A stretch of DNA of 64,000 bases from Tritrichomonas musculus (taxonomy: Eukaryota > Parabasalia > Tritrichomonadida > Tritrichomonadidae), in contig JAPFFF010000030.1 in NCBI GenBank assembly GCA_039105265.1, positions 1,116,001-1,180,000 on the forward strand. The letters are read 5' to 3'. This document shows positions 38,985 through 49,041 of the stretch, piece by piece. The notes below the pieces were generated by a model. It was not told where the DNA came from, searched no databases, and saw nothing but the letters and a program-made list of their open reading frames with translations. The position numbers were made by a program, and so were the translations under genes. Position 1 is the stretch's first letter; each line of letters opens with the position of its first letter.

Positions 38985-40655
38985 ATGCAAAAGGCTTGGT
39001 GGAAAGAAGCAGTTGTCTATCAAATCTACCCACGTAGTTTCCAAGACACGACAGGAAATGGAGTTGGAGACATCAAAGGTATCACAAAGAGACTCGACTA
39101 CCTCAAAGAACTTGGTGTTAACGTCATCTGGCTCTCACCCATCTATCAATCACCCAACGATGACAATGGTTATGATATCAGCGACTACAGGAACATCATG
39201 TCAGATTTCGGAACAATGGAAGATTTCGATGAAATGTTAAAAGGCATGCATGATCGCGGAATTAAGTTGATGATGGACCTTGTTGTTAACCACTCATCTG
39301 ATGAACACGCCTGGTTCAAAGAATCGAGGAAATCAAAAGATAATCCGTATCGTGATTACTACATTTGGAGAGATGGCAAAGGCCCAGGTGTTCCACCAAA
39401 TAACTGGACATCATTCTTCAGTGGTTCTGCTTGGGAATTAGACAAAGCTACAAATCAATATTATCTTCATCTTTTCTCCAAGAAACAACCAGATTTGAAC
39501 TGGGAAAATCCAAAACTTCGTAAAGAAGTTTTTGATATGATGAACTTCTGGTTCCAGAAAGGAATTGACGGCTTCAGAATGGATGTCATTTCTTTAATCT
39601 CAAAGGTTCCAGGACTTCCTGATGGAGATCCAACAAATCTCATCATCGGAGGCGAGAAATACTCAACAGGACCAAAGATCCACGAATATCTCAAAGAAAT
39701 GAACAAAGAAGTTTTATCCAAATATGATTGCATTACAGTCGGTGAATGCCCAGGTGTCAATTTCCAGCAAGCAATTGACTACACTGGCCCAGATCGCCAT
39801 GAACTTCACATGCTCTTCCAATTCGAATTAATGGATGTCGACTCAGGCGTTGGTTCCAAGTTCTACTTGAAGCCATTCGACCTCGTCAAGTTCAAGAACA
39901 TCCAAACAAGATGGCAAAAAGGTCTTGAAGGCAAAGCATGGAATTCAATCTACTTAAGCAACCATGATCAACCACGTCCTGTCTCCAGATTCGGTAACGA
40001 CTCTCCAGAATATCGTAAAATCAGCGCAAAAATGCTCGGAACAATGAACCACACGCTGCAAGGAACGCCATACGTCTACCAAGGTGAAGAACTTGGAATG
40101 ACAAACGTTCCATTCACTGACATCTCAGAATTCAACGATCTCGAAACACTCAACTTCTGGGATGAACAAGTCATTCACGGAAAGATGGACAAGGAAGAAG
40201 CAATGAAGGCCTTCAGATTCAAAGGACGCGATAATGCTAGAACTCCAATGCAATGGGATGCAACTGAAAATGCTGGCTTCACAAAAGGAAAGCCTTGGCT
40301 CAAGGTCAATCCAAACTACAAGACAATCAACGCCGAAGAATCTCTCAAAGATCCTGACTCAGTCTTCCATTACTATCAAAAGTTAATCAAATTGAGGCAT
40401 GAACATGATATCATCGTTTACGGAACTTACGACGAGTTCTACCCAGAGGATAAGAACTTGTACGTTTACACAAGAACTCTCGACAAGCAAAAGTTGTTCG
40501 TCGCTTTGAACTTCACAAAAGAAAATCAACAACTTCACATTCCTGATGGTCTTGACCTTTCAGGAGCCAAATTATTGATCTCTAACTATGAGAACAATGA
40601 CAATATCCCAGCACAACTTCGTCCATACGAAGCAATCGTTTATCTTAAGCAGTAA
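38985..40655 (+). CDS. GH13 alpha-glucosidase (oligo-1,6-glucosidase type)
   Basis: The protein is 556 aa, the usual length of bacterial GH13 subfamily oligo-1,6-glucosidases/alpha-glucosidases. It hydrolyses terminal alpha-1,6 or alpha-1,4 glucose from short glucans, isomaltose or maltose. The conserved start WWKEAVVYQIYPRSF sets the first Met. DLVVNHSSDEH is region I; the nucleophile is D200 in GFRMDV; the acid/base is E254 in VGECPG; D328 lies in NHDQPRP. No signal peptide is present, so it is cytosolic. The bacterial-type sequence fits the known pattern of lateral transfer of carbohydrate enzymes into trichomonads. The codons are GC-rich for this window, which suggests high expression. 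Cleavage linkage cannot be fixed from sequence alone. Confidence 0.95.
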   Translation: MQKAWWKEAVVYQIYPRSFQDTTGNGVGDIKGITKRLDYLKELGVNVIWLSPIYQSPNDDNGYDISDYRNIMSDFGTMEDFDEMLKGMHDRGIKLMMDLVVNHSSDEHAWFKESRKSKDNPYRDYYIWRDGKGPGVPPNNWTSFFSGSAWELDKATNQYYLHLFSKKQPDLNWENPKLRKEVFDMMNFWFQKGIDGFRMDVISLISKVPGLPDGDPTNLIIGGEKYSTGPKIHEYLKEMNKEVLSKYDCITVGECPGVNFQQAIDYTGPDRHELHMLFQFELMDVDSGVGSKFYLKPFDLVKFKNIQTRWQKGLEGKAWNSIYLSNHDQPRPVSRFGNDSPEYRKISAKMLGTMNHTLQGTPYVYQGEELGMTNVPFTDISEFNDLETLNFWDEQVIHGKMDKEEAMKAFRFKGRDNARTPMQWDATENAGFTKGKPWLKVNPNYKTINAEESLKDPDSVFHYYQKLIKLRHEHDIIVYGTYDEFYPEDKNLYVYTRTLDKQKLFVALNFTKENQQLHIPDGLDLSGAKLLISNYENNDNIPAQLRPYEAIVYLKQ

Positions 40656-42109
40656 GATTAAAAACTAGCCAATTTTTTTAATATTAACTTTGCTATTTTT
40701 TGTTTAACATTGAAAACTATCGAACTTTTTCTAAGATTTGATATTGAAGTTATTAATTGTGCGTTTTGGTATTTCGATATGAATATATTGTTTATCAATT
40801 GGCGACTAAACTTTAAATAGGTGGTCATTTTAGGTTGAAAATGACCAGTATTATTACATTTTGGAATCCAAAATGGACAGTGCCAATCAAAATGGCAGCA
40901 TATTTTCTTTCAAAAAGATCAAATGCTAAAAAGTGGCAATTGAATCATTTAAAGCATATATTGTTGGCTAATAAATCAAGTATTGGAAATAGCGAGCTGC
41001 AATTAATTCTGATTATAGAAATAACAAAAGGGTTCGACTCTCTCAAATTTTTTTTGATTGAAAAATAATAATATCTTAAAAATTAAATATTATTTCTATT
41101 TGATAAATTCTTAAATCAATATCTGATAAAATCTTTATTCATTTAATATATCTTAAAAAACAAAAAATTTGTTATTTATTCCATAAATCATTAAAATAAG
41201 TGTTTTTATTATGATATTTGAGGCATTTTCTTAATTGATTTATTATTTACATTATTTATATATAACTTAAAATATAATAATAATTTTTAACAAATTATAT
41301 TATTGATATTCAAGAAATTATTGTTTTTTATAAATAAAAATTTTGAATTAATAATTGAATAAAATACTAGTTTTTGAAAAAATTATTTTGATAATATCAG
41401 AATTTTGAAAATAAATTATATTTATTAACAAATACTTATTATTTGGATAATATATTAGTTATATCATCATATTAATGATTATATATTTATTATATATAAT
41501 ATAAATTATATATATATTATTATAAAAGATTAATTTACATTTTTACTCAGTTTATATGTATATCACAATTGAGAATTAATAATAATAACGTATTAATTCA
41601 ATTTTATTTTTGATAAATAAATTTATCTTACATGATATTTAATTAATTACTTTTTAATTAATTTAAAATATGTAAATAAAATTATGAAAAAAGAATAGAT
41701 GATATGAAAGTTATAAAATATTTATATATTTGGATATTTACAAATTCCCAAAATCTCTTTGAATGGTGGAAATTAGATAAGAACTTAAAAATATTTTCTC
41801 ATCTCAAAAGTTAAACTTTTTCTGTTTTTATTTTTTTTAGTGAAATATCTCTATTTTGGCTAATAGAATCGGCTTCATATTTAAAATTGCATCATGTTAT
41901 TGATAATGACAATATTATTTATTATTAATTTTTTATAATTTTAGAATTTGATAACCGCCAAAGGTCGAACCTTTTTGAAATAACTTTTATATGAAAATTC
42001 ATATCACATGTCATAAATGGTTTGGCCATATAAATTAATTAAAAATATCTCAAAATATAAATAAAAATTAAAGAAAACTCTTACTATTATTAGTTTAAGT
42101 ACAAGTAAA
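40656..42109. other. 1.45-kb AT-rich intergenic region
   Basis: Lies between the convergent alpha-glucosidase and MATE genes. A 77-codon frame (40835-41068) is unlike any known family and a GGGTTCGACTC word near 41030 resembles a B box without the rest of a tRNA. Nothing else is seen. Confidence 0.55.
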
Positions 42110-43609
42110 TTAATTAAAAAATTTTCCAGATAGAAGTATTTCGTTTGACTTTTTCATTTTCTTAAGGAATGGAATCAGAGTCACCAAAAACAAGATAATT
42201 GTTATAACAGAAGTTGAAACATCACTTATTGTGTAAGAAAACATTTGTTTCATCGGATCATTTGGGAAGAAATGGAACAAAACCTTTGAACCGACACACA
42301 AAGATATTAATTGAAAAAGTGCCACCAAATTTGAATACAATGTTTTATCAACGACAATGAAGAAGTTGACAAAAAAAGCACATGCCATACCAATTGAAAA
42401 CGTGTACATCGGAATTGGAACCATTTTTTTCGCAATTCTAATTTGAGAAGGACTTGAAATATCGAAAAGATTCATGACCATTGCAGGATTGATGATTATA
42501 AATGGTGTGAAAATTGCAAAAAAGATTAAAATCACTAACAATGCATAATTTAACGTCACAAGCATTCTTTTGTAGTTATGCTGTGACATTGAATGCGTTG
42601 CAGCTGTTAAAAATCCAATTGAAAGCGCCATTGGCAAGGCCATTCCAAACAAAAATATTTTCTGAAGAACCGTATAAACGCCAATGACATCTCTTTTTAA
42701 TTTATCGGAAGTCGATGCTGTGGTCATGAATCTTAATATTAATGATGATGGCAATAAGTCGTATAGCCAAACAGGAATCATTGGTAATGCCATAATTAAC
42801 GCTTTTGAGGTTTCTGGGCTGAACTTTTTGAATAGCATGTTAAATGATGGTTTCAATGAATAAGAACCAAAGAAAATTTTTTTAAAAACAATAAGACCAA
42901 TGATAGATTGAGCTATTGGTTGGGAAATATTTGAAAAAGTGACATCAATTTTGAGAACGAATTGTAAAAAAGGCGTAATTAAAAATGTTTGCAAACAATT
43001 CGCAGCAAGATGAAGAACCCCATTCAAAACTGCTTTCCCAATTGCTTGAAGATAACCAGTACTGATGTGAAATATAGTAGTAAATGGTAAACCTGCAATT
43101 GATGATATTATTAATAACATACATCTTTCAATCAAGTCTGGTGTGCATCCAGCAAAATTCATAATTGGTCTTGCAATAAAAGTTGTTATAGTTGTTGCGA
43201 AAATATTGAAAATAATTGATATTCGAAAAATATCAACTATAAGTTGACAGGCTTCTGTTCTTTTTCCTTCTCCAATTAATGATGAAACGCGAACAATAAT
43301 CGCTTGCTGCAAAAACATACCGATATAAATACATATTTGTTGAACAAAAAAGCAAATTCCAATAATTTGTACCGCATATGAAGAAGGATCATGTTTAAAC
43401 CTTTGAGAAATTATCATGAGATCAACACTATCAAGAATAGACATGCCAAATTGAGTAAGAAATGGACCAACAGTCAAAATCATAAGATTAACGAAAGGAT
43501 GATGCTTTGAAAAACGATCATTTTCTTCTTTGTTAAAACTCTGAGTGGGAATTTCATCTTGCGATATAGTTGAAGCAAGAGAAATCAAACTCTGGTCAGG
43601 CTGAAACAT
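42110..43609 (-). CDS. MATE-family multidrug/toxin exporter
   Basis: The protein is 499 aa with about 12 predicted transmembrane helices in two similar halves (about 60-270 and 280-485). The first half has the family features LTVGPFLTQFGMSILDSVD and FLQQAIIVRVSSLIGEGKR. These match MATE transporters, which export cationic drugs and metabolites in exchange for H+ or Na+. The N-terminal 45 residues are hydrophilic and Ser/Gln-rich (SLASTISQDEIPTQS) and a short basic tail (KKMKKSNEILL) closes the protein. It is probably a plasma or lysosomal membrane protein. The substrate cannot be told. I see no Inr-like motif close to the start. Confidence 0.92.
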   Translation of the reverse strand: MFQPDQSLISLASTISQDEIPTQSFNKEENDRFSKHHPFVNLMILTVGPFLTQFGMSILDSVDLMIISQRFKHDPSSYAVQIIGICFFVQQICIYIGMFLQQAIIVRVSSLIGEGKRTEACQLIVDIFRISIIFNIFATTITTFIARPIMNFAGCTPDLIERCMLLIISSIAGLPFTTIFHISTGYLQAIGKAVLNGVLHLAANCLQTFLITPFLQFVLKIDVTFSNISQPIAQSIIGLIVFKKIFFGSYSLKPSFNMLFKKFSPETSKALIMALPMIPVWLYDLLPSSLILRFMTTASTSDKLKRDVIGVYTVLQKIFLFGMALPMALSIGFLTAATHSMSQHNYKRMLVTLNYALLVILIFFAIFTPFIIINPAMVMNLFDISSPSQIRIAKKMVPIPMYTFSIGMACAFFVNFFIVVDKTLYSNLVALFQLISLCVGSKVLFHFFPNDPMKQMFSYTISDVSTSVITIILFLVTLIPFLKKMKKSNEILLSGKFFN

Positions 43610-43997
43610 AAAACTTAAATTATAATTTGTTTAAAAACGATTACTTTAATTTGTTTATCCGTCATTCAATCTTTTATTAAATTTGAATACTTGAAAAGTA
43701 TTTTCAATAAAAGGAGATTCAGTACATTCAATTTTAATAGCTTTTTTATTTCATCTTTTAAATAATCAAGATTATTCATTTTGTAACAATATAGAAAAAT
43801 GGCTATATAGTCAAATAACAATAGGAAACTTTTTCACAGGCGTTTGAATTTTCAAAGACAAACTTTTGATAGAGGAATACAAATTTTTTAAAGAATAAAT
43901 AATATATTTGCTAATTTAAATGAATTTTTAACAAACTATCATTTTAGTATCTTCCTACAAATAAACGATAAATAAAAAAAAGAAAAATCAAAAAAAA
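43610..43997. other. Intergenic region before the tRNA
   Basis: AT-rich DNA. The A run at 43991-43997 is, on the minus strand, the T run that would end transcription of the tRNA by RNA polymerase III. Confidence 0.6.
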
Positions 43998-44069
43998 TGT
44001 CCCACTGCGGAATCGAACCGCAGTCTGATCCGTGTCAAGGATCTATTCTAACCATTATACTAGTGGGAC
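43998..44069 (-). tRNA. tRNA-Val (anticodon GAC)
   Basis: The minus strand folds into a complete cloverleaf. The acceptor stem is GTCCCAC with GTGGGAC, seven pairs, then A73. The anticodon stem is GATCC with GGATC, enclosing the loop TTGACAC. The T stem is TGCGG with CCGCA and the loop TTCGATT. The D stem is short. The loop matches the usual eukaryotic tRNA-Val loop TTAACAC except that position 34 is G, not A, giving anticodon GAC. A run of seven T follows. No intron is present. Confidence 0.9.
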
Positions 44070-44498
44070 TTCAATTCATTTGAATTTTTGCTTATATATT
44101 TTAATTTCCATATAAGATCATATTTTTTTTTTGAACATACTTTATTCCAATCAAATGGTTTAGCTTGTAGAATAAAATTAGATTTATTTTAGCATATCCT
44201 ATGAATTTACTTTTGCCAATTGCTCTAATTTTCAAATATTTTTATAGGTTATATTGAATATAAATTTAATTTTTCATTAGAATTTTAATATTTTCATTAA
44301 AAAATTTAATTTTTTTTTATTTTTAAAAAATTGTCAACTTAAATATTTATCATGGACACTAATTCTACAAGATTTGGTCGAATTTTATTTTATTGAATAC
44401 TTTGCAAATTATTTTTTCTGATATTGTCAGAAAAATATAATCAATTTGTTTTGAATTTTTTAATTGAATTCAAAATTTAAAATTTTAAAATTTTACAT
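44070..44498. other. Intergenic region, about 430 bp
   Basis: AT-rich DNA upstream of a kinase gene; nothing else was recognised. Confidence 0.6.
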
Positions 44499-44503
44499 TC
44501 ATT
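44499..44503 (+). promoter_or_regulatory. Inr-like initiator of kinase gene
   Basis: TCATT lies 8 to 12 bp upstream of the ATG at 44511. Confidence 0.55.
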
Positions 44504-44510
44504 CGTTTTT

Positions 44511-45725
44511 ATGTTTTCTACGCAAACTGATGATGATTACAAAATTAATATTCCTTTGACTTTTAATGGATATGATAGCATTGAATATATCGATAATGGC
44601 TCATTCTCTGCAGTAGTAAAAGTTCAAGATAGATTATCCAAGCAGTTCTTTGCCGCAAAAATTATTTCAAAGAATGATTTGATGAATAAAAATCAAATGA
44701 AAGTAATTAAAAATGAAATTGATATTCTTCGTTCGATTAATCATCCAAATATAATTAAATTTTATAAATCGTTTGAAATTCGAAATTCTCAAAAAGAAGA
44801 ATTCATTGTAATTATTGAAGAATTCTGTAAAAACGGTAATTTAGTGAAATATCTGACTGAATTCGGTTTAAGAAATGAAAAAGAGAAAAAAGAAATAGAA
44901 TTAGGTCTTATAAGTGCAATTGGATATCTTCATGAGAGAGGAATTGCTCATTGTGACATAAAATTGGATAATATATTAATTGATGAAAAACATCAAGCAA
45001 AATTATGCGATTTTGGTTTATCAATTCGTGTTAAAAATTCACAAAATGTAGTCAGATGGGGAACAGTAGGATTCAACTCACCTGAACTGTATAAAGATGG
45101 AGATATTGATTTCATTAAATCTGATATTTGGTCACTTGGTATCACACTCTACGGAATTACTGAGCTCGAATTACCTTACCAAAGTCTTGAAGATGCTGAG
45201 AATTGCAACTTGGCAATTCAAACCAGTAATGATAGATTACGAGTTGTTGTTGAAAAATGTACAAGGTATAACCCAATCCAAAGACCTAGAGCAAAAGATC
45301 TGCTCAAAGAACTTTACTTTTCATTTTACAATTATTTTATTGATTATGAAAAAATATATCAGATCAAAAAAAATTCCGACATAAAATTCAAAACGGAAAC
45401 CATTTCATTTCCCGAAAATGATGTAAAACCAATCAAAACTCATGAAATTAAACTTTATGATGAAACAAATTTAAAAACATATGATAACAGTTGCTATTCT
45501 GGCTTTGAAAAAAGAAATGAAAAGCAATTAATCGATTTGTATGAAGATAAAATCGATATCTTAGAGAAAAAGAAAAGAAAATCATACAAAAATGCTAAAA
45601 ACAAGAAAGCAAACAAAAGAAAAATGACCAAAAAAACGCACAAAAGATATCAAAATGGAATCACAAGTTCCAAAGAAAATGAAGATGCACAATATTTCAT
45701 TTTTTTTAAAAAATTTAAAATATAA
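44511..45725 (+). CDS. Protein kinase (CAMK/PLK-like) with basic tail
   Basis: The protein is 404 aa with a kinase domain at about 22-275. The glycine loop is weak (DNGSFSAV, 28-35). The ATP lysine is K50 (AAKII). The catalytic loop reads HCDIKLDN, with Cys in place of the Arg of HRD; D149 is kept. DFG is intact with D167. The APE motif reads SPE (GFNSPEL). Loss of the HRD arginine usually marks kinases that do not need activation-loop phosphorylation, so it may be constitutively active (inference). The C-terminal 120 residues have an acidic-then-basic pattern (DIKFKTETIS; KKRKSYKNAKNKKANKRK), which could target the nucleus. It differs in style from the TKL-like kinases elsewhere in the window. 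Confidence 0.88.
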   Translation: MFSTQTDDDYKINIPLTFNGYDSIEYIDNGSFSAVVKVQDRLSKQFFAAKIISKNDLMNKNQMKVIKNEIDILRSINHPNIIKFYKSFEIRNSQKEEFIVIIEEFCKNGNLVKYLTEFGLRNEKEKKEIELGLISAIGYLHERGIAHCDIKLDNILIDEKHQAKLCDFGLSIRVKNSQNVVRWGTVGFNSPELYKDGDIDFIKSDIWSLGITLYGITELELPYQSLEDAENCNLAIQTSNDRLRVVVEKCTRYNPIQRPRAKDLLKELYFSFYNYFIDYEKIYQIKKNSDIKFKTETISFPENDVKPIKTHEIKLYDETNLKTYDNSCYSGFEKRNEKQLIDLYEDKIDILEKKKRKSYKNAKNKKANKRKMTKKTHKRYQNGITSSKENEDAQYFIFFKKFKI

Positions 45726-45840
45726 TTACTTTATTTATGCCTTTTATTCTGTAATAAATAAAAAAACAATGAAATAAATGAGAACTAGTTTATTTAACCG
45801 CTTTTTTCGCTATTTTTATGAAAAAAATTGATATTTACAT

Positions 45841-46099
45841 GAGAGATTGTGCCTCAGCTTTTTGAGAGAACAAATTGAAAGAGAAAATATTTTGAAAATA
45901 TTTATGTAAATAATAAAATTGATGCATCTTTTTTATTTTTACCGAGACTTACATCAAAAGGAAGGATCGGTAACAATTTTGTAACATAAAAAAATGCATT
46001 TTTTTTTTAAATTGTATAGTCTCAGTAAATACTATTCTACATTTTCTTCTTATTTTTTTTTTCTATTAGTTCTCTCAAAAAGCTGAGGCACAATCTCTC
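45841..46099. mobile_element. MITE-like foldback element, 259 bp, 31-bp perfect inverted repeats
   Basis: GAGAGATTGTGCCTCAGC and the 13 following bases (45841-45871) recur as an exact reverse complement at 46069-46099. Inside is a second, shorter inverted pair (TTTACCGAGACT near 45940 with AGTCTCAGTAAA near 46018). There is no coding capacity. No clear target-site duplication was seen. A young non-autonomous DNA transposon is the simplest reading, since arms without a single mismatch in such AT-rich DNA are unlikely by chance. Confidence 0.75.
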
Positions 46100-46184
46100 T
46101 TGCAATAGTTTTTTGGAATTAAATCATAAAAAAATCAACTCTCTTTTAATTCATAAAAAAGTCTTTGAATTGAATAGGAATGAT

Positions 46185-46186
46185 TG

Positions 46187-46232
<46 letters not shown>
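46185..46232 (+). repeat. Poly-A tract
   Basis: A homopolymer of about 48 A, close to the foldback element. Confidence 0.9.
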
Positions 46233-46237
<5 letters not shown>

Positions 46238-47214
46238 GAGCATTTTGTCTGAAAAGTGCAACTTTTTTGGAAGCAATTTCTTTTGCATAATCATACCATT
46301 TTCAGGCCTTATTAAGGTATTCATTCAATTTTGTAGTATTCAAAAAGTGACAACGAAAATACATATTTTGCGAAATATATCATTATAAATTTTAATTTTT
46401 TTTATTAAATATTCATAAAATTAATAATATCATTATATAATATATTTAAATTATTGTATATCTTGCTAAAAGTAGAGATAATTTCATAAATAATCACTCA
46501 GCTAATCTTTTCAACCTGAGTTAAAATTTGAAAAATTGGCCATATTTTTTGATTTTAAAAAGATTTATTTTAAAAAATCAAAAATTCCGACGCTGGGGAC
46601 TTTATTTTGGATAGATTTTTTCTTTGAATACTTTACATATTTTTACTTTTCAGAAATCTTTATTTTCTCACAATTTTACAATTGTTTATATCTTACAATC
46701 TCACAATTATTTCTTAAAAAAATGCTCAATATTCTGAAGCATATAATAATTTCATAGAATTGATCTCAATTTTCTGATGATTCAAATATTTCATAAAAAA
46801 TAAATTCAATTTAATAAATTAACTAAAAAATATATCTTATATTTTAAATTGGATTTTCCTCATATTTGCTATAATATTTATACAAAACATCATTTTTTTT
46901 CTAAACTTATCAAATTGTAAAATTTTCATTCAAAAAGAAAAATTAGTTTATTTTTATATCATACGTCAATTTTACCATTATATTTAGTAAATAAATTTTT
47001 TATCATCATATATTTTATTATATTATAATATGATAAAATATACTGCTTTTGTTCAACCTTAATATGGTCTCCATTTTCTTACTTCATTATCCCACATAAA
47101 TGAGTTTTTCTTGATATCAATTTTTAAGTTTTAAAAAAGAAAAAATCAATCAAAATTTCTTTGTAAAATTTCTTTTTATTTAAATATATATAATAAACCC
47201 GAATTTATGAAGAT

Positions 47215-49041
47215 TTATTCAACAGTGACAGACTTTGCCAAATTTCTTGGTTTGTCAATGTTGCATCCACGTTCAACAGCCACGTAATAAGCGAACAATT
47301 GGAGAATGATGGCAGTTAGAATAGGTGTCACGTCATCATCACATTGAGGAATAGTTAACAAGCCATCAGCATGCTCGCCGATTGCCTTGTTCGCCTGAGA
47401 AGCGATTGCAAGCACGTCACCGTTACGCGAAATGACAGAATTTATGTTAGACAGCATTTTTGGATACAAAGCTTGCTGTGTCACTATTGCAAGAGTCGCC
47501 GTACCTTTTTCAATGAGCGAAATAGTTCCATGCTTCAATTCACCAGCAGCATAAGCTTCGGCGTGAATGTACGAGATTTCTTTGAGCTTCAGAGCGCCTT
47601 CGAGTGAAGCTGCGTAATCGGCTCCTCTTCCGATGAAGAAGATACACTTATGGTCCGCGTATTTCTTCGCGTAATTCTGGATCAAAGCTGTGTCTGACAG
47701 TATCACTTCGGCTTTTTCGGGCAATGTTCCCAACTCATCGAGGATTGCACGATAACGGTCATCAGAAATTGAATGCTTTATTCGTGCAATTTGAAGTCCG
47801 ACCAAATACAAACAGGCAACTTGTGTCGTGTAGCCTTTAGTTGTCGCCACTGCTATTTCAGGTCCTGCACGCGTGTATAATATGTCGTCTGCTTCTCGTG
47901 CAATTGCGCTTTCAACAACGTTGACAATCGCTAACGTATGCGAGCCCATTTTCTTAGCAAGACGAAGTGCTGCTATTGAATCAGCCGTCTCGCCGCTTTG
48001 GCTGATGATCAACGTGAGCGTCTTGCTGTCTGTGATCGGATTTGCGTATATGTACTCGCTGGCAAGCATGCAATTGACCGGGATCCTGCAATGCTTCTCA
48101 ATGAAAGTTTTGCCGACAATTCCAGCATGATAAGCGGAGCCGCAGCCGACGATGTCTATCTTGGCGATGCTGTCAATGAAGTCTGAAGTGAGCTTGATCT
48201 TGTCGAGAACGATTTCATTATCAACAATCCTCGGTCTCACTGTTTCCGTCAATGCAAGAGGCTGCTCGTATATCTCTTTGATCATGTAGTGCGGATAGCC
48301 TCCTTTCTCGGCTTGGTTGATGTCCCAGTCGACAGTGTAGGGCGTCTTTTTGATGGAGTTTCCTTTCGCATCGAAGAATCGGACGTCTTTGGAGGTAATC
48401 TTTGCAATTTCGCATTCGCCGAGTTGGACGAACGAATGCGTGTATTCAATTCCGGCTGCATAATCTGAAGCAATGAAGTTTTCGTTGGTTCCAAGTCCAA
48501 TAACAAGAGGATTGTCTTTCCTAACTACGTAAACTGTGTCTGGTTCTTTGACTGAAATTATGCCAACTGCATATGATCCGGTAATTACTGACATAACTTT
48601 GCGAATGGTGCTAATCATGTCCCCATCGTAATAGTACTGTAATAATTGTGCTATAACTTCGGAATCTGTCTCGCTAGCAAATTTGTACCCGTGTGATATT
48701 AAATCAGATTTAAGATCAGCATAGTTTTCAATAATACCATTATGAACAATTGCAAAATTTCCATCTTCAGAAAGGTGTGGATGAGAGTTAACATCGTTTG
48801 GAATGCCGTGCGTGGCCCATCGTGTATGTCCAATTCCAACATTACCAATTAATGATTTTCCACCATTTGTTTTATCATCAAGAGCTTGAACTGTACCAAC
48901 TGACTTTACAACTTTTATTATTCCATTGTAAATTACTGCAATGCCACTTGAATCATATCCTCGATATTCTAATCTTTTAAGACCTTGTATCAGAACTGTT
49001 CCTGCTTGCTTGTCACCTACATAAATAATAATTCCGCACAT
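47215..49041 (-). CDS. glmS: Glutamine-fructose-6-phosphate aminotransferase
   Basis: The protein is 608 aa, the length of bacterial GlmS and shorter than animal GFAT, which has an insert. It makes glucosamine-6-phosphate from fructose-6-phosphate and glutamine, the first step to UDP-GlcNAc. The start MCGIIIYVG places the catalytic Cys2 after Met removal. The glutaminase domain (1-240) has RWATHG, NGIIENY and SETDSEV. Two SIS sugar-isomerase domains follow (about 285-430, SQSGETADSIAALR; 455-600). The C-terminus DKPRNLAKSVTVE is the conserved active-site lid. No signal peptide is present. The 5' third is AT-rich like its surroundings, while the rest (about 47215-48500) is much richer in GC. 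A bacterial origin is possible, but ancient eukaryotic forms are not excluded. Confidence 0.96.
   Translation of the reverse strand: MCGIIIYVGDKQAGTVLIQGLKRLEYRGYDSSGIAVIYNGIIKVVKSVGTVQALDDKTNGGKSLIGNVGIGHTRWATHGIPNDVNSHPHLSEDGNFAIVHNGIIENYADLKSDLISHGYKFASETDSEVIAQLLQYYYDGDMISTIRKVMSVITGSYAVGIISVKEPDTVYVVRKDNPLVIGLGTNENFIASDYAAGIEYTHSFVQLGECEIAKITSKDVRFFDAKGNSIKKTPYTVDWDINQAEKGGYPHYMIKEIYEQPLALTETVRPRIVDNEIVLDKIKLTSDFIDSIAKIDIVGCGSAYHAGIVGKTFIEKHCRIPVNCMLASEYIYANPITDSKTLTLIISQSGETADSIAALRLAKKMGSHTLAIVNVVESAIAREADDILYTRAGPEIAVATTKGYTTQVACLYLVGLQIARIKHSISDDRYRAILDELGTLPEKAEVILSDTALIQNYAKKYADHKCIFFIGRGADYAASLEGALKLKEISYIHAEAYAAGELKHGTISLIEKGTATLAIVTQQALYPKMLSNINSVISRNGDVLAIASQANKAIGEHADGLLTIPQCDDDVTPILTAIILQLFAYYVAVERGCNIDKPRNLAKSVTVE

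Larger units (their letters stand above)
45726..47214. other. 1.5-kb gene-free region
   Basis: Contains the 259-bp inverted-repeat element (45841-46099) and a long poly-A tract (about 46185-46232). A 73-codon Phe-rich frame (46536-46757) is AT-rich noise. No gene is seen. Confidence 0.65.

Noticed and set aside
41025-41045. B-box-like word suggesting a tRNA
   Set aside because: No A box, no acceptor stem and no anticodon arm nearby.
40835-41068. 77-codon frame after the alpha-glucosidase
   Set aside because: No family resemblance, no initiator word, and the composition of intergenic DNA.
46536-46757. Phe/Ile-rich 73-codon frame
   Set aside because: Typical of random AT-rich DNA; no start signal or domain.
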